Notes under the pieces: model-generated
The model's database searches: none
Seen by the model: the letters and a program-made list of their open reading frames with translations, nothing else
What the model was told of the DNA's origin: nothing
Shown: one piece after another, positions 1-12,637 of the stretch
Layout: every line of letters starts with the position of its first letter
How positions within the stretch are numbered: position 1 is the stretch's first letter
Assembly (NCBI GenBank): GCA_028583415.1
Contig: CM053275.1
Coordinates: forward strand, 89,646,278 to 89,710,277
Direction of reading: 5' to 3'
From: Protea cynaroides
Lineage: Eukaryota > Streptophyta > Magnoliopsida > Proteales > Proteaceae
DNA length: 64,000 nt
Made by a program: the position numbers and the translations under genes

Positions 1-388
1 GCAACAACCGTGTTACTATCGAAGACATTCACCAACAAACACTCAAATTGTTGCTTGGACTCCAGATATGTGAGTTGCCATGCCCGGTTCCCACAGACGG
101 CACTAAACTATTGTCGCAATAACTGGATTGGTCCTTAGCTCAATTGGATCTTCTTCACAAAGAGGAAAGGACGTCGTAGTGATGGTCGGATACTTACACC
201 CTCTGGCCACTCAGATGTGCTTAAGTCAGCTCGACGGACAAGCAATATGGGATAGACCGAATGAACTATCCCTTTATCGAAGAGGATTCGGGTAGCTAAC
301 TCAATCAGAGTTCAGAGGTTAAGATTCAGTGTGTGTTTACTTGTGTCCATTTTTGAATTTATAGGCAGGAGATAACCTAAGTATGAAA
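1..388. other. Unassigned repeat-like stretch
   Basis: No gene is visible here. The text has the look of a degenerate plant retroelement (short disrupted frames, a block of 'cccacagacgg'-type sequence often met in plant repeats), but no ends, primer-binding site or coding motif can be fixed. It stops where the tandem duplication begins at about 389. Confidence 0.3.
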
Positions 389-2680
389 TGTTGGAAATGT
401 CTCCTGGTATGGCGGAATGTCCTCTCTGTGTGCATGAATCACGCCCGCTGATGTGAAAATCAAGTGGATCTGTGTTGAGCCACTCGACAATTGACTCTTT
501 TTCTGAGATCCCGTTGATTACTCCATGGTCAATGCATAGAGAATCTTATTATTCGTACGAAAGATTCCTGGGTGACCCCTTAATCACGTGTTAATATATT
601 ACTGATACAGGACATGTCAATCTGCCCAAGGGGACCCACCCGCGGCGAGGTGCCGAGGCCTTGGGCTTGCGAGGCTCCGTTGCCCTCCTTGTAGCGAAGC
701 TCCGAGGCCTTCATTGTGGCCAAGGCCTCCTTTTAGTGAGGCTCCGAGGCCTTCATTGTCCGAGGCCGTGGAACCCTAAACCTCGAAGACTTTTATTCAT
801 CCGAGGTTTTGCGAAGCTTTTAGGCCTAGAAGCTGTTTTACCCTTTGAGATTGGACGCGGTCCACTTGTCAAGGCTCCCAAAGTGGGCCGTTTGGCAAAG
901 GCCCTTCTCCAAAATTGGGTATGCTCCAAAATTGGGTATGATTTTGAATGTTTCTCATGAAGACCTGGGGCTTAGTGTATATGTGCTAGAATTTCATTGG
1001 GGGAGATGTCCACCGCATTCCAAGTCATTTGGGTCTGATATTTTTTACCGTGAGAGATAGACTTAATGACCAAGGTTAAAGTAATCGATAGTAGCTATTG
1101 ATCAGATCAATGGTACAACCAATAAATAAATGACACATATCGATTAATACCGATAAAAGGATGGAATTATGAATTATAGAAATTTCACAGTATAGAACCT
1201 AGAAAGATGGACTAACAAAGAAAGCTGGTCACTAAGCAGATAACATTGTAAATTGGAAGGACAAAAAAACAGTGCAACTTTGTCATAGGGCATGTGCTTG
1301 ACTTTTTTGCCAGACAATTTTTATTGGACTGTCAATGAGCAAGCAAAACAGTATCTTATGACCCCATAACAAGTGGTGCAAGTTTATTCCTACTTTTGGA
1401 TCAAGATCCCCTGTTGTATTAAAAAAAAATTGAAACAATTGATTAGGATTATAGATTTTCTTTCTCTCTCTCTCTTTGAAATTTGGACATCTTTCTCCTT
1501 CGAGTGATTAGCTATCCATCCATTAACAGGCAGATCTTTTCTTTTATATATAGATAGGCCTCACGAATAATTAAGGTTTTGATGGTTAATTGATTCCAAA
1601 TCTAATTATTGTAGCAAAGTTTTGGAAATATTTATCACATATACTCTTTGATGTTATAAAATCAATAAAACTTACCTCTTGTAGTTAGATCTGCAAATTT
1701 TGAGTTCTTAAACTTTATAACAAAAAAAAAAAGAGTTTTGATTCATATCCACTTTATCAGTTGGATTTGATTTGGTCCAGCCTCATTTTTTTGATATCCC
1801 TAGAATTATCTAGTAAAAAAATAAAAACAAAGTGACATGAATGAATTTCGTCAATGTTGTTCTCAATTATTAAAGCTTCATTGTCATTTTCTTTCATTTT
1901 CCATCTATCACTTTCGTTGCAGACTTGTGTTTAAGATTTTAAATTGTACTTATCAAATTTCTTATTCGTCATTGAATTGAAAAGGAATGGAACAGGGTTT
2001 TTGCAATTGTCTCTTATCGACATCATTAGATGTGTATCTTGATGCACTCCAAGGCTTCGTTTAATAATACTTCTGCTCGTGGATTCTATTGATTCTGTTT
2101 TCCTGAGAGCAATTTGAGAGCTGAATACTGTTTGGAAAATCTGATCTAATTCCAAGCTCCATAAGAATGAACCGGACTCCATTTGACTCTAGAATCCCAA
2201 ATTTGGGAGCTAAAAAAACTAATTCTCGTTGCTCCATAGCAAATGAAACATATTTAAAAAAGAGAATCAAACCAAAAAGAAGGCATGACCACCGCCACCA
2301 CCACCACCCCCCCCATCGCCTCTACCACCACCCCCACCACCAAATCTGAAATTGATTTAGATTTATTTTTATCAAACAGGATTTTACTTTCAATAAACTC
2401 TGTAATCAAATCTAGAATAGTGTTATCAAACAACATTCTGTTCTATATGATAATGCATGCATCATACGATAATTACGTAAATACCTTTGCACTTTCAAAC
2501 TGTGATATCTTCCTTGTTTGATGTCAGAATTTGATGATTCCGATCTCATTTTGAAGATAATAACATATGACCCTGCTGTGGAGCTCATTAAAGAATCACA
2601 AATCATTGGGTTAAAAGCCAAAAATCTTCCATATGGATTCACTTATGTTGATGGTAGTAAAAATGGGGTGCTTACAGAAA
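389..2680. repeat. Tandem duplication, copy 1 (2.29-kb unit)
   Basis: Bases 389-1016 and 1113-2393 reappear in the same order and orientation at 2681-3288 and 6335-7798. The unit opens with TGTTGGA, which suggests an LTR-like left end. It holds a GC-rich block with internal GAGGCTCCGAGGCC-type repeats (about 640-780), an AT-rich middle and a CCA-rich tract near 2285-2345. Copy 1 keeps about 95 bp (1017-1112) that copy 2 lost, and lacks about 120 bp that copy 2 has near 6640-6760. Bases 2394-2680 are found only here; they include a short open frame (2521-2680) that I do not recognise. Confidence 0.8.
2050..2440. mobile_element. MITE-like element with CCA tract (copy 1)
   Basis: The left end near 2052 and the right end (TTATCAAACA near 2375 and 2430) resemble the ends of the PIF-like element at 21375-23313 (GTTTGATAAAACTTCTGC type). 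Between them is a CCA/CCCA-rich tract at 2285-2345, the complement of the GGT arms of that element. I could not fix a target duplication, so the boundaries are approximate. Confidence 0.4.
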
Positions 2681-3292
2681 TGTTGGACATGTCTCCTGGT
2701 ATGGCGGAATGTCCTCTCTGTGTACGTGAATCATGCCCGCTGATGTGAAAATCAGGTGGATCTATGTTGAGTCACTCGACAATTGACTCTTTTTGTGAGA
2801 TTTCGTTGATTACTTCATGGTCAATGCAAGAGAATCTTATTATTCGTACGAAAGATTCATGAGTGAGCCCTTAATCACGTGTTAATATATAACTGATATA
2901 GGACGTGTCGATCTGCCCAAGGGGACCCATGCGCGGCGAGGTGCCGAGGCTTTGGGCTTGCGAGGCTCCGTTGCCCTCCTTGTAGCGAAGCTCCGAGGCC
3001 GTCATTGTGGCCAAGGCCTCCTTTTAGCGAGGCTCTGAGGCCTTCATTGTCCGAGGCTATGGAACCCTGAACCTCGAAAACTTTTATCCATCCGAGGTTT
3101 TTTGAAGCTTTGAGGCCCAGAAGCTGTTTTACCCTTTGAGATTGGACGCGGTCCACTTGTCAAGGCTCCCAAAGTGGGCCGTTTGGCAAGGGCCCTTCTC
3201 CAAAATTGAGTATGATTTTGAATGTTTCTCATGAAGACCTGGGGCTTAGTGTACATGTGCCAGAATTTCATTGGGGGAGATGTCCACCGCCG

Positions 3293-3635
3293 TATAGGGG
3301 TGCAAGTTTTACCCTGACGACCCGAACCCGCCCAGGCCCGCCCTGAACCCTGGCAGGGTTGAACCCGGCCCGAACCCTGACAGGGCTGGTTTAGGGTTTA
3401 ATTTTATATGAACCCTGGCAGGGTTGGGCTGGGTTAGGGTTGACCCCCTGGGTTGAACCTGGCCCAACCCGACCCTGTATATATATATATATATATATAT
3501 AAACCCTAAAATTAAACCTAACTACCTAAGTATATATTCAAATATATACATATATATATAAACCCTAAAACTAAACCTAATTACCTAAGCCGCAAATCGA
3601 CCAAAAGAGTCATCTCACGGCTTCACAGCCTTCCC

Positions 3636-3683
<48 letters not shown>

Positions 3684-6334
3684 TTGCTTTAATCATTTTT
3701 ATTTCTTCATGTTTATTACTGTTTGCATTAACAAATACCATCCCTTAAGAAGCAAATTAATTAATTGCATAGGGGAAAATCTTGCAGAATTCCGTGGAGA
3801 AAGAAAGTTGTAGAGAAAACTTGCATCATATCTTACACAAAAAAAGAGCTTAGAACAAGAATCAGAGATTCCCACTGTTTAGAACAAGAAACAGAAAATG
3901 AAATCAAATCAATCAACCTCAAACCTGCAATAACTGATCCATTTACACAAAAAAAAAGAGCTGCATATTGATTGGAGCAGCAGGATGGTTCTGATTTTTT
4001 AAGATCAGATAATTATCTTACCAATTGTTTTATAGATAGGTGCTCTTCTTTTGTATTGACCCCTCAACTTTAGGTATCCTGACCAAAGAAAGAAATCTAA
4101 AGCTAAAGAAATCCTGACCAACCGTACATATATCAATACACTTATTCTTCTACTTTTGTGACCATCTACTAAAGCATTTCATTGTCATTTAATAGTGTAG
4201 ACTGTCATTTCTGCCCTGCAATCAGTTTTGCAAGAGGATTTCAAACCCAGTGAAATAGAGGTATTGACTTTTCATTCTCTTCATTTAAAAAGCCATTGCT
4301 TGACCTCATGGATTCTCTTTATATTTTTCATGTTTGATATTTTTTACAGTTGTCAATGATGGATCAAAATCAGCCAAGCTCAAATCAAAATCAACCACCA
4401 AGCTCATATCAAAATCAGCCACCAAGCTCAAATCAAAATCAGCCAAGCTCTTCACTAGGTTCTAGTGCTAGTTCTGAGATATCATCTAAACTAGCACAAC
4501 TACCACCATTAAGTGTTTTGAATCATTTTACTAAGGTTATACCTACTGATGATTCAAGACCTAGAAGATATAATTGCAAATATTGCAATAAAGAATTTGG
4601 ATGTGCTAGTGAGCATGGCACAAGTACATTGAAACGTCATTTGGACAAATATCGACAATATCCATATAGTAAAACTGATAAGAAATAAAAAAAAAAACCT
4701 TGGCTATTTCAGCTAATGAGAATGATGGTAAGACCACCAACAGTATCTCAGCTTGGAAATTTGACTAGGAATTGATCTGAAAGGAGGTTGCCCGTATGAT
4801 TATAACAGAAGAATTGCCTTTTAAGTTTGTAGAGAGGGAGGGTTTTAAAAGAGTAATGAAGGCAGCGCAACCTAGGTTTAATCTTGTGTCACGTACCACT
4901 GTGACAAAAGATTGTTTTGCATATTATGTAGAGGAGAAAAAAAAGCTGAAAGGTTTTTTTAAGAGATGTAATTATCGTGTTTGCCTAACTACTGATATGT
5001 GGACTTCAAACTAGAATGTTGGTTATATGTGTCTCACAGCACATTATATTGACAAAGATTGAAATCTGCAAAAGAGGATAATTAATTTTTGTGAAGTCCC
5101 AACACCACATAGTGGTGAAATTATCAGTAATGTTTTGGAGTCATGCCTGTTAGATTGGGGTATAGAGAAACTATCTACTATTACTGTAAATAATGCATCT
5201 AATAATGATGTGGCAGTTTGATTGTTAAAAATGAGGTTTACCAAGAAAAATGGGTTATTGTTAGATAGTGAATTCTTTCATGTGAGATGTTGTGCACATA
5301 TTTTGAATTTGATTGTTAAAGACTACAAATATGTTGGGGATTGCATTGATAAAATTCGTTTTGTAGTGAAATATGTGAGAGGTTCATCTGAAAGGTTACA
5401 ACAGTTTAAGGTGTGTTGTGAGCATGAAAAAAATTCAATGTAAGAAAAACTTGTGTCTAGATGTCTCTACTCGTTGGAATTCTACATTTTTGATATTACA
5501 AACTGTTTTACAATTTCAAAAGGCTTTTGAATGCCTAGAGGATAGGGATATGAACTTCAAAATGGATTGCAGGGATATGATCCTTAGTGAAGAAGATTGG
5601 AGAAAAACAAATGTTTTTTGTGATTTCTTAGCGAATTTTTACACTGCCACCACACATTTGTCGGGGTCTCTTTACATCACTTCTAGTTTATATTTGCAAG
5701 AAATTTATGGAATTGAATCAATATTGTTAGATTGGTCAAGAAGTCAAGATCTCATTTGTCGTGATATGGCATTGGCCATGCTGGAAAAGTTTAGAAAATA
5801 TTGGGATTGTGCAGATAGAGTTAATGTCTTCTTGGTAATTGCATCTATTCTTGATCCTCGACGCAAATTGAACTTTGTGAGGTTTTGCTATTCAAACTTG
5901 TATCCTACATCTGAAGTTGAAGTGAAAATTGTAAATGTTTTAGATGTCATAGACCGTCTATTAAAGCATTATCAAATGCATGAGTTATCTCATAGTGTAG
6001 TGGATGCTGTTTCGACTGAAACATTTGATATAGATAATGTTGTCGGGTTTACTAAGGGTTTTAACAAATTACTTATGCAAAATCAGACTTCATCATTTGG
6101 ATCAGAGTTAGATCATTATCTTTTGGAAGGTCTTGTCAGTAATTTTGTTGATTTCAACATATTGAATTGGAAGAAGATGAATAGCTCAAGATTTGTCATT
6201 CTTAGTAAGATGGCTCGAGATATTTTACCAATTCTTGTCTCAACTGTTGCTTCAGAATCTACTTTTAGCACTGGTGGTCAGATTCTTGATCAGTTTCGTA
6301 GCTCATTGACACAAAAATTAATAGAGTGTTTGGT
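3293..6334 (+). mobile_element. hAT (Ac-like) transposon, 3' end deleted
   Basis: The left end TAGGGGTGCAAG is of the plant hAT terminal type, followed by a subterminal region rich in CCCGAACCC/GGGTT repeats typical of hAT ends. About 1 kb of non-coding leader follows, with TA repeats near 3479 and a TC tract at 3644-3682, then the transposase pseudogene. No matching right inverted repeat exists: the coding region is cut near its last residues and joins directly to duplication-unit sequence at 6335. The missing right end and missing flank point to one deletion spanning the element's 3' terminus. Confidence 0.8.
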
Positions 6335-6346
6335 GTACAACCAATA
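4350..6346 (+). pseudogene. hAT transposase (BED finger, DUF4413/dimerisation-type), disrupted
   Basis: An N-terminal Gln/Ser/Pro-rich repeat is followed by a BED zinc finger (CKYCNKEF, then H-x4-H type pairing, about 4570-4660). The RNase H-like core follows (TTDMWTSN at about 4990; HVRCCAHILNLIVKD at about 5280; DVSTRWNSTF at about 5460). The C-terminal hAT dimerisation motif (STVASESTFSTGG, about 6240) comes last. Together these are in the order of a RICESLEEPER/DAYSLEEPER-like transposase. Stops or shifts break the frame near 4686, 4774, 5012, 5061 and 5219, and the final tens of residues are lost. It cannot make an active transposase. Cryptic host use is not indicated. Confidence 0.85.
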
Positions 6347-7396
6347 AATAAATGACACATCAATCAATACCGATAAAAGGATGGAATTATGAATTATAGA
6401 AATTTCACAGTATAGAACCTAGAAAGATGGACTAACAAAGAAAGCTGGCCACTAACCAGATAACATTGTAAATTGGAAGGACAAAAAAACAGTGCAACTT
6501 TGTCATAGGGTGTGTGCTTGACTTTTTTGCCATACAATTTTTATTGGACTGTCAATGAGCAAGCAAAAACAGTATCTAATGACCCCATAACAAGTGGTGC
6601 AAGTTTATTCCAACTTTTGGATCAAGATCCTCTGTTGTTCCGTACACGGCACAACGATCTGTCAGTTGAAAGTGTATTGGGATACGCATCCAATGATATC
6701 CACCATAGGATTCTTATCTTTAAGTATTCCCAAAGAATCTTATTTACAGTGGTATATATTAAAAAAAATCGAAACAATTGATTAGGATTATAGATTTTCT
6801 TTCTCTCTCTCTTTGAAATTTGGACATCTTTCTCCTTCGAGTGATTAGCTATCCATCCATTAATAGGCAGATCTTTTCTTTTATATATAGATAGGCCTCA
6901 CGAATAATTCAGGTTTTGATGGTTGATTGATTCTGAATCTAATTATTGTAGCACAGTTTTGGAAATATTTATCACATATACTCTTTAATGTTATAAAATC
7001 AATAAAACTTACCTCTTGTAGTTAGATCTGCAAATTTTGAGTTCTTAAACTTTATAACAAAAAAAAATTAATAAAAAAGAGTTTTGATTCATATCCACTT
7101 TATCAGTTGGATTTGATTTGGTCCAGCCTTATTTTTTTGATATCCCTAGAATTATCTAGTAAAAAAATAAAAACAAAATGACATGAATGAATTTCGTCAA
7201 AGTTGTTCTCAATTATTAAAGCTTCATTGTCATTTTCTTTCATTTTCCATCTATCACTTTCGTTGCAGACTTGTATTTAAGATTTTATATTGTATTTATC
7301 AAATTTCTTATTGGCAATTGAATTGAAAAGGAATGGAACAGGGTTTCCGCAATTGTCTCTATCGACATCATTAGATGTGTATCTTGATGCACTCCA

Positions 7397-7817
7397 AGGC
7401 TCCATTTAATAATGCTTCTGTTCTTGGATTCTATTGATTCTATTTTCCTGAGAGCAATTTGAGAGTTGAATATTGTTTGGTAAATCTGATCTAATTCCAG
7501 GCTCCATAGGAACGAATCGGACTTCATTTGACTCTCGAATCCCAAATTTGGGAGCTAAAAAAACTAATTCTCGTTGCTCCATAGCAAATGAAACAGAACT
7601 AAAAAAGAGAATCAAGCCAAAAAGAAGGCATGACCGCAGCCACCACCACCACTACCACCACCCACTACCAGTGCCACCACCACTACTACCACCACCGCCG
7701 CCCACCACCTTCCCCCCCAATTGCCTCTACCACCACCCCCACCCCCAGATCTGAAATCGATTCAGATTTATTTTTATCAAACAGGATTTTACTTTCAAGA
7801 ATCTTATCAAACGGGCC
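7397..7817. mobile_element. MITE-like element with CCA tract (copy 2)
   Basis: This is the counterpart of the element near 2050 in the second duplication copy. The left end aligns with the left end of the element at 21375 with a few differences, and the right end reads TTATCAAACGGGCC. The CCA-rich tract (about 7637-7748) is longer than in copy 1. It encodes nothing believable; frames through it are low-complexity His/Pro/Thr. Confidence 0.4.
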
Positions 7818-7825
7818 AAGCGATC

Positions 7826-8410
7826 AGATACTTCATTGGCGCGCCGACACTAGAGAGGATCCGAACGTACGATTTTTTCAATTCCCAAGAGCAATAATGG
7901 GTTTATAGTGGGACTTTCCCTGTGAGGAATCTTTTTTCATTCTTTTTTTTATGTAAAAAATGATCCAAATATTAAAAAAATAAAAATTAGTGGGATTTAT
8001 CAATAATTGTTCAGTACTGCAAACGAATTCCAGGAAAAAAGTTAAGTACAGTGTGAAAATAGTAGAACATCTGTCGTTTTGTAATCATGCAATATGTTAG
8101 GTGGACCAGTTTTAGGCCCATCCTATGTTGTTGGATTCCAAATGGACAAATCAGATTTTTTTATTTTTTTTTTAAAAAAAAATTGCATCGTTATCATCTT
8201 CAGTTGCTCTCTCTCTGGTTTCCCAAGAGTTAAAGTTGATAATAGTGATGATATTTAGTCAGACAAACACAACTGTCTGGATAGCTTCCTTGATTATTAG
8301 GCTTATGTATTTGTCAACTTCTGCCTAAATCTATCTAGCAAGGAATCAAAGATAAATAGGCCAGGCAGCAGCTCCTTGCTTCCTTACCTTGTCTTACCAG
8401 TTTAGCCATC
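7826..8410 (+). promoter_or_regulatory. Upstream region of the P450 gene
   Basis: This is 585 bp of AT-rich DNA between the duplication and the P450 ATG, with poly-A/T runs near 7960 and 8155. A TATA-like ATAAATA lies near 8352, about 60 bp before the ATG; the transcript start would then be about 8380. The TATA box is an inference. The proximity of the repeat at 7798 means that the promoter has under 0.6 kb of non-repeat DNA. Confidence 0.4.
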
Positions 8411-9459
8411 ATGGAGCTTATGGGTTTCCTCTCCAATCCTAAATTCTTCACAGTTGCAGCCCTCTCTGTGACGTTTGTTATACTAGCTTTCAAACTCTTT
8501 GCAGGGAAGAAGAAGCAAAGATATCACCCTGTTGCAGGCACCATCTTCAACCAGCTACTGAACTTCAACAGGTTACATGACTACATGACTGAGCTTGGTG
8601 CTAAGTATGGAACTTACAGGTTGCTCAGCCCTTTTCGAAATGAGGTTTATACAGCAGACCCTGCAAATGTTGAATATATTCTCAAAACAAACTTCCCAAA
8701 CTATGGTAAGGTAAGATAAATTTCATGTATGAACAACTCTGTTCATCTGTCTTGCTATAGGTTAAATGGCTTGATTTAACGCATTCCATCAATTCTATAA
8801 CTTTTTGACAGAACAAAATCAAATTGGTTTTTCCAGGGGTGGTATAACTACAGTATTTTGAGTGACCTTCTTGGTGATGGGATCTTCACTGTTGATGGTG
8901 AAAAGTGGCGCCATCAGAGAAAGGTGTCAAGTTATGAATTTTCAGCAAAGGTGTTGAGGGACTTCAGCAGTGTAGTCTTCCGAAGGAATGCAGTAAAACT
9001 TGCAAGAAAACTGTCTGAGGCTGCAACTTCTAATGAGACCTTTAATATTCAAGTGAGTTAAATTATTTAAAAATTGGTTTGGATTCTCTGCAAAAATGAA
9101 TTAACTCCATTATTCATGAACAGGATCTGCTCATGAAATCTACCTTGGATTCAATTTTCAAAGTGGGATTTGGTGTAGAATTGGACAGCATGGAAGGATC
9201 AATTGATGGAACCAAGTTTGCCAATGCTTTTGATGATTCAAGTGAATTGACCATATGGCGTTATGTTGATATTCTCTGGCCAATCAAGAAGCATCTGAAT
9301 ATTGGATCTGAAGCAGCATTAAGGAAGAATCTCCAAGTGATTGACAACTTCATGTATAAACTAATCAACACAAGGATTGAACAGAATAAGAACTCACTTG
9401 GTGATGCTTCAGTAAGTAAAAAAAAACTTAACTTGTCTGTGTTTTGGTGATCAAATTAC

Positions 9460-9504
<45 letters not shown>

Positions 9505-10467
9505 CTAATACTGTGGTTTTATGGGAACATGGCAGTTATTAAAGAAAGATGACATCTTGTCAAGGTTCCTAGAATTGAATGAGACCGATCCAAAGTACTT
9601 GAGAGACATTGTCCTCAATTTCTTAGTTGCAGGCAGAGACACAACGGCAACAACCCTTTCCTGGTTCCTTTACATGCTCTGCAAGCATCCTCATATACAG
9701 GAAAAAATTGCAAAGGAAATCAAGGAAGCTACAAGCATGAATGAGAATAAATCATTTGATGAGTTTGCAGCAAGTCTGACTGAGGAAAATCTTGACAAGA
9801 TGCAGTATCTTTATGCAGCACTAACAGAAACTCTTAGACTTTATCCTGCAGTTGCTGTTGTAAGTAAATTTATTTTTTGTCACCAAACTTAAGAAAAAAA
9901 AATCCAGGATGTGGGTTTGTGCTTATAGTCACATCTTGCTGTTACAGGATGGGAAAATTTGTTTTTCGGATGATACCTTGCCAGATGGATATAATTTAAG
10001 AAAAGGGGACTTTATTGCCTACCAGCCTTATGTCATGGGCAGGATGAAATTCATATGGGGTGAAGATGCAGAGGAGTTCAAACCAGAAAGATGGTTTGAT
10101 GCAGATGGAGTTTTCCAACATGAAAGCCCTTCAAAGTTCACAGCTTTCCAGGTAAGCAAAAGTATTATAAACATTCTGAATTTCTTTCCCATGAAAAAAA
10201 ATATATATAATGTTTAAGTTGCTTCTGAAATTCTGCAATTAAAAGTAGAAATTATTTATTGGTGAACAGGCTGGCCCAAGAATTTGTATAGGAAAGGAGT
10301 TTGCATACAGGCAGATGAGGATCTTTTCAGCTCTCATGTTAGGTTGGTTCGTGTTCAAGCTCAGTGATGAAACGAAACCTGTCCACTACAGAACCATGCT
10401 CAATCTTCACATTGATGGAGGCCTCTATCTCCGTGCCTTCCACAGACACGAGCAGAAAACCTCATGA
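8411..10467 (+). CDS. CYP704C: Cytochrome P450, CYP704C-like
   Basis: Six exons join in frame with GT-AG borders, all in phase 0: 8411-8710, 8837-9052, 9124-9411, 9536-9859, 9948-10151, 10270-10467, giving 509 residues, the usual P450 length. An N-terminal membrane anchor (about residues 12-32) precedes a basic KKKQR stop-transfer segment, so the enzyme should sit on the ER facing the cytosol. The I-helix oxygen-binding motif AGRDTT is at 300-305, ETLR (ExxR) at 366-369, PERW at 422-425 and the haem loop FQAGPRICIG with Cys450. Every catalytic signature is intact. The CYP704 family belongs to the CYP86 clan, whose members hydroxylate fatty acids at or near the omega carbon; CYP704B acts in sporopollenin formation. 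The substrate of the C subfamily is not established. Intron 3 carries a TA microsatellite (about 9467-9502). The subfamily call is from the N-terminal and haem-region sequence. Confidence 0.93.
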
Positions 10468-12637
10468 ATGCATAGCTTAGGTCTTGTTTCAAATATGACA
10501 TCGAACAGATCTGATTGGAGGACAAGAATCTATATAGCCAACCTCATTTAGTTGAGATAAAGTTTTGGTGGTGGTGGTGGTGTAACTTGTAATACAAGAG
10601 TTGTGTCTGCAATATAATAGCAAAACTATAATTTTCGCCCATGATGTGTTTGTATGAGGTCCCTCTTTGATGAGAGGATGGGCCTAAGAGGTTCAATATT
10701 AAAATCTGTATCCTTATCTATGGAGATCCATTTGTTTGGCCTTGTTTGATTCAATTAAAATTTTTCGTGCAAATGATAGTTACATGAACATTATATGTAA
10801 ATTATTGAATTTTACAATGAAAAAAAGAAAAGTAAATCCTATTTGCAGGGAAAAAAATATTTTTCCATAATTTTACATGGAAACAAACAGAGTTAATGAC
10901 TTTTTCTTCGGACAATGTTTGTTTTGTTGTAAAATTTCCATGTACATGATATTTTACATAAAAATTTTCCTTTAGGTAAAATCTTTCTACTTTTTCAATT
11001 CCTTTTATTATATTTTACATCAAAATAAACAGTGGAAATTTTCTATTTTATAGGAAAATTTATCTTTTCTTCACTGTTTTACATGGAAACAATAGGAACC
11101 TTGAAAAATCCCCAAACACTCGAATACACTTAAATGCGGAAACCTTTAAACTAATGCTATAGACTATTATTCACAAATTCTTCAGTGCCAAGTTATCTAT
11201 AGCTGGTGGTATGATGCAGTTTCTTGAATTTTAAACTCTCTTCATGATTTTTTTTTTGTTGGGTCGAACTCTCCATGGTAGTGACAGACCAAAATATGCA
11301 TTTATAGCATACTTAATTCTTGTTGCTGTTAATATGAATTTCTTCTCTAGCTTCATTTTAGAAACCCCAAATTACCTTCCAAATTTGTTAGTAGGCACCA
11401 CAGTATCTCATGCATGGAAATGAAGTCTCTTCAATGATGCAGCCTCACTAAGACATGGTGCCACTGTTAGAGCTCACCTTCGAGTACTTTTTTTGGTTTG
11501 TGAGGAGTCCAACCTATTCATCTGCCTAGTGAGACTTTGACTACAGCTACTTAGAATTTTCAAAGGAAGAAGGGAGGGAGGGAGAGGTCTTTCGATTTTT
11601 CAACGGTTCTCTGGAGCAATTCTGACCAGAATTGAATTTGAAATTAATTCCCTAGAGTCACTCTTGGATTTTTTTTGCTTTTTTTTTTTGGGGTGGTTCC
11701 TGCAAAGCAGAAATTTTTTGCTTCTTGTCCTAAGAATCAGTTCCCATTTTTTGTTGGCTCATCTCGGAAAAATATTCACCCACTATAAGAATCACTCCAA
11801 AAAGTGCATCACAAAAGAACCACTCAAGCAGAACAAAAGCGAAAACAACTTTATCAATCACGTCGAAAGAGTGTTCCTTAGAGGCGACCTCACCTTCTCA
11901 AAGAAGCCCATTTCCCTTCCTCCCAATCCCAGTAGACTTTTTGACCCAGCAAATTCCTTGGTCAAGACCATCTGCTATCTGATGATCTCAGCAGAACAAG
12001 GGTCAGAGGGTTCTACATACATTGAGTTAATCTTCTCATGGAGTTCTCAGTTGTTTTCTCTAGCCCTCTGTCCCTCTTCAAGTTCGGCCTTCTCATATTG
12101 TTTCCCTCATTTCCAACAAAATCTTTGAATGATCAATACTAAAGAAGAAAGGGCGGAACCCTGACCATGGTTACTTGGGGCGGATTAGGTTAGATCATCA
12201 GTGTATTTACAGGAAACGCATAACCACGATCCCAATTTTGATAAATAACAATAACGAAGCACACATACCTAATAGGTCACAAGCATAAGGTTCGGCAAGA
12301 TTTATAGGGTTTTATTTATTTATTTGGAGTATTAAAATTTTCATAATAAACTTTTTTGGTATTGCTTTCTTCCAGTCTCAAAAGTACATTAGAGATAATG
12401 TTGATTAATAAAAATAAAAAAAAACTACAATGACAAAAGTTAAAGAGTGCACCTAGAGATATACCATATTCTGCAAGAAGGAACAGATGACTACAGAATA
12501 TCTATTAACTGAGAGAGAAATCACACTTGACTGATGTTAGCAAAACCTTAAACTACATCCCAACAGCACCTGAAGAAAATACAATGGCAATGAAAGGATC
12601 CATAATACTTGAGCAATGGCTTGGAGCCTTGAACCAT
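10468..12637. other. Convergent intergenic region
   Basis: This holds the P450 3' UTR (GGT run near 10567; AATATAATA near 10612 as a possible poly-A signal) and the far end of the antisense CCDC137-like gene. The remainder is AT-rich. An open frame at 11664-12128 (+) starts in a T-rich run and has a Ser/Leu-rich end. Its middle, about 11790-12000, reads like former coding sequence, but I do not recognise it and do not call a gene. Confidence 0.5.

Larger units (their letters stand above)
2681..7798. repeat. Tandem duplication, copy 2, split by a hAT element
   Basis: This is the second copy of the 2.29-kb unit, with arms 2681-3288 and 6335-7798. The arms align with copy 1 with scattered substitutions. 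The hAT element at 3293-6334 sits between them, and about 95 bp of the unit (1017-1112 in copy 1) is missing at its right side. The insertion is therefore younger than the duplication and was followed by a deletion across its 3' boundary. Confidence 0.8.

Noticed and set aside
11664..12128. 154-aa open frame as a host gene
   Set aside because: It starts in a T-rich run, has no recognisable domain or splice context and lies between convergent genes. It is kept only as a note in the intergenic entry.
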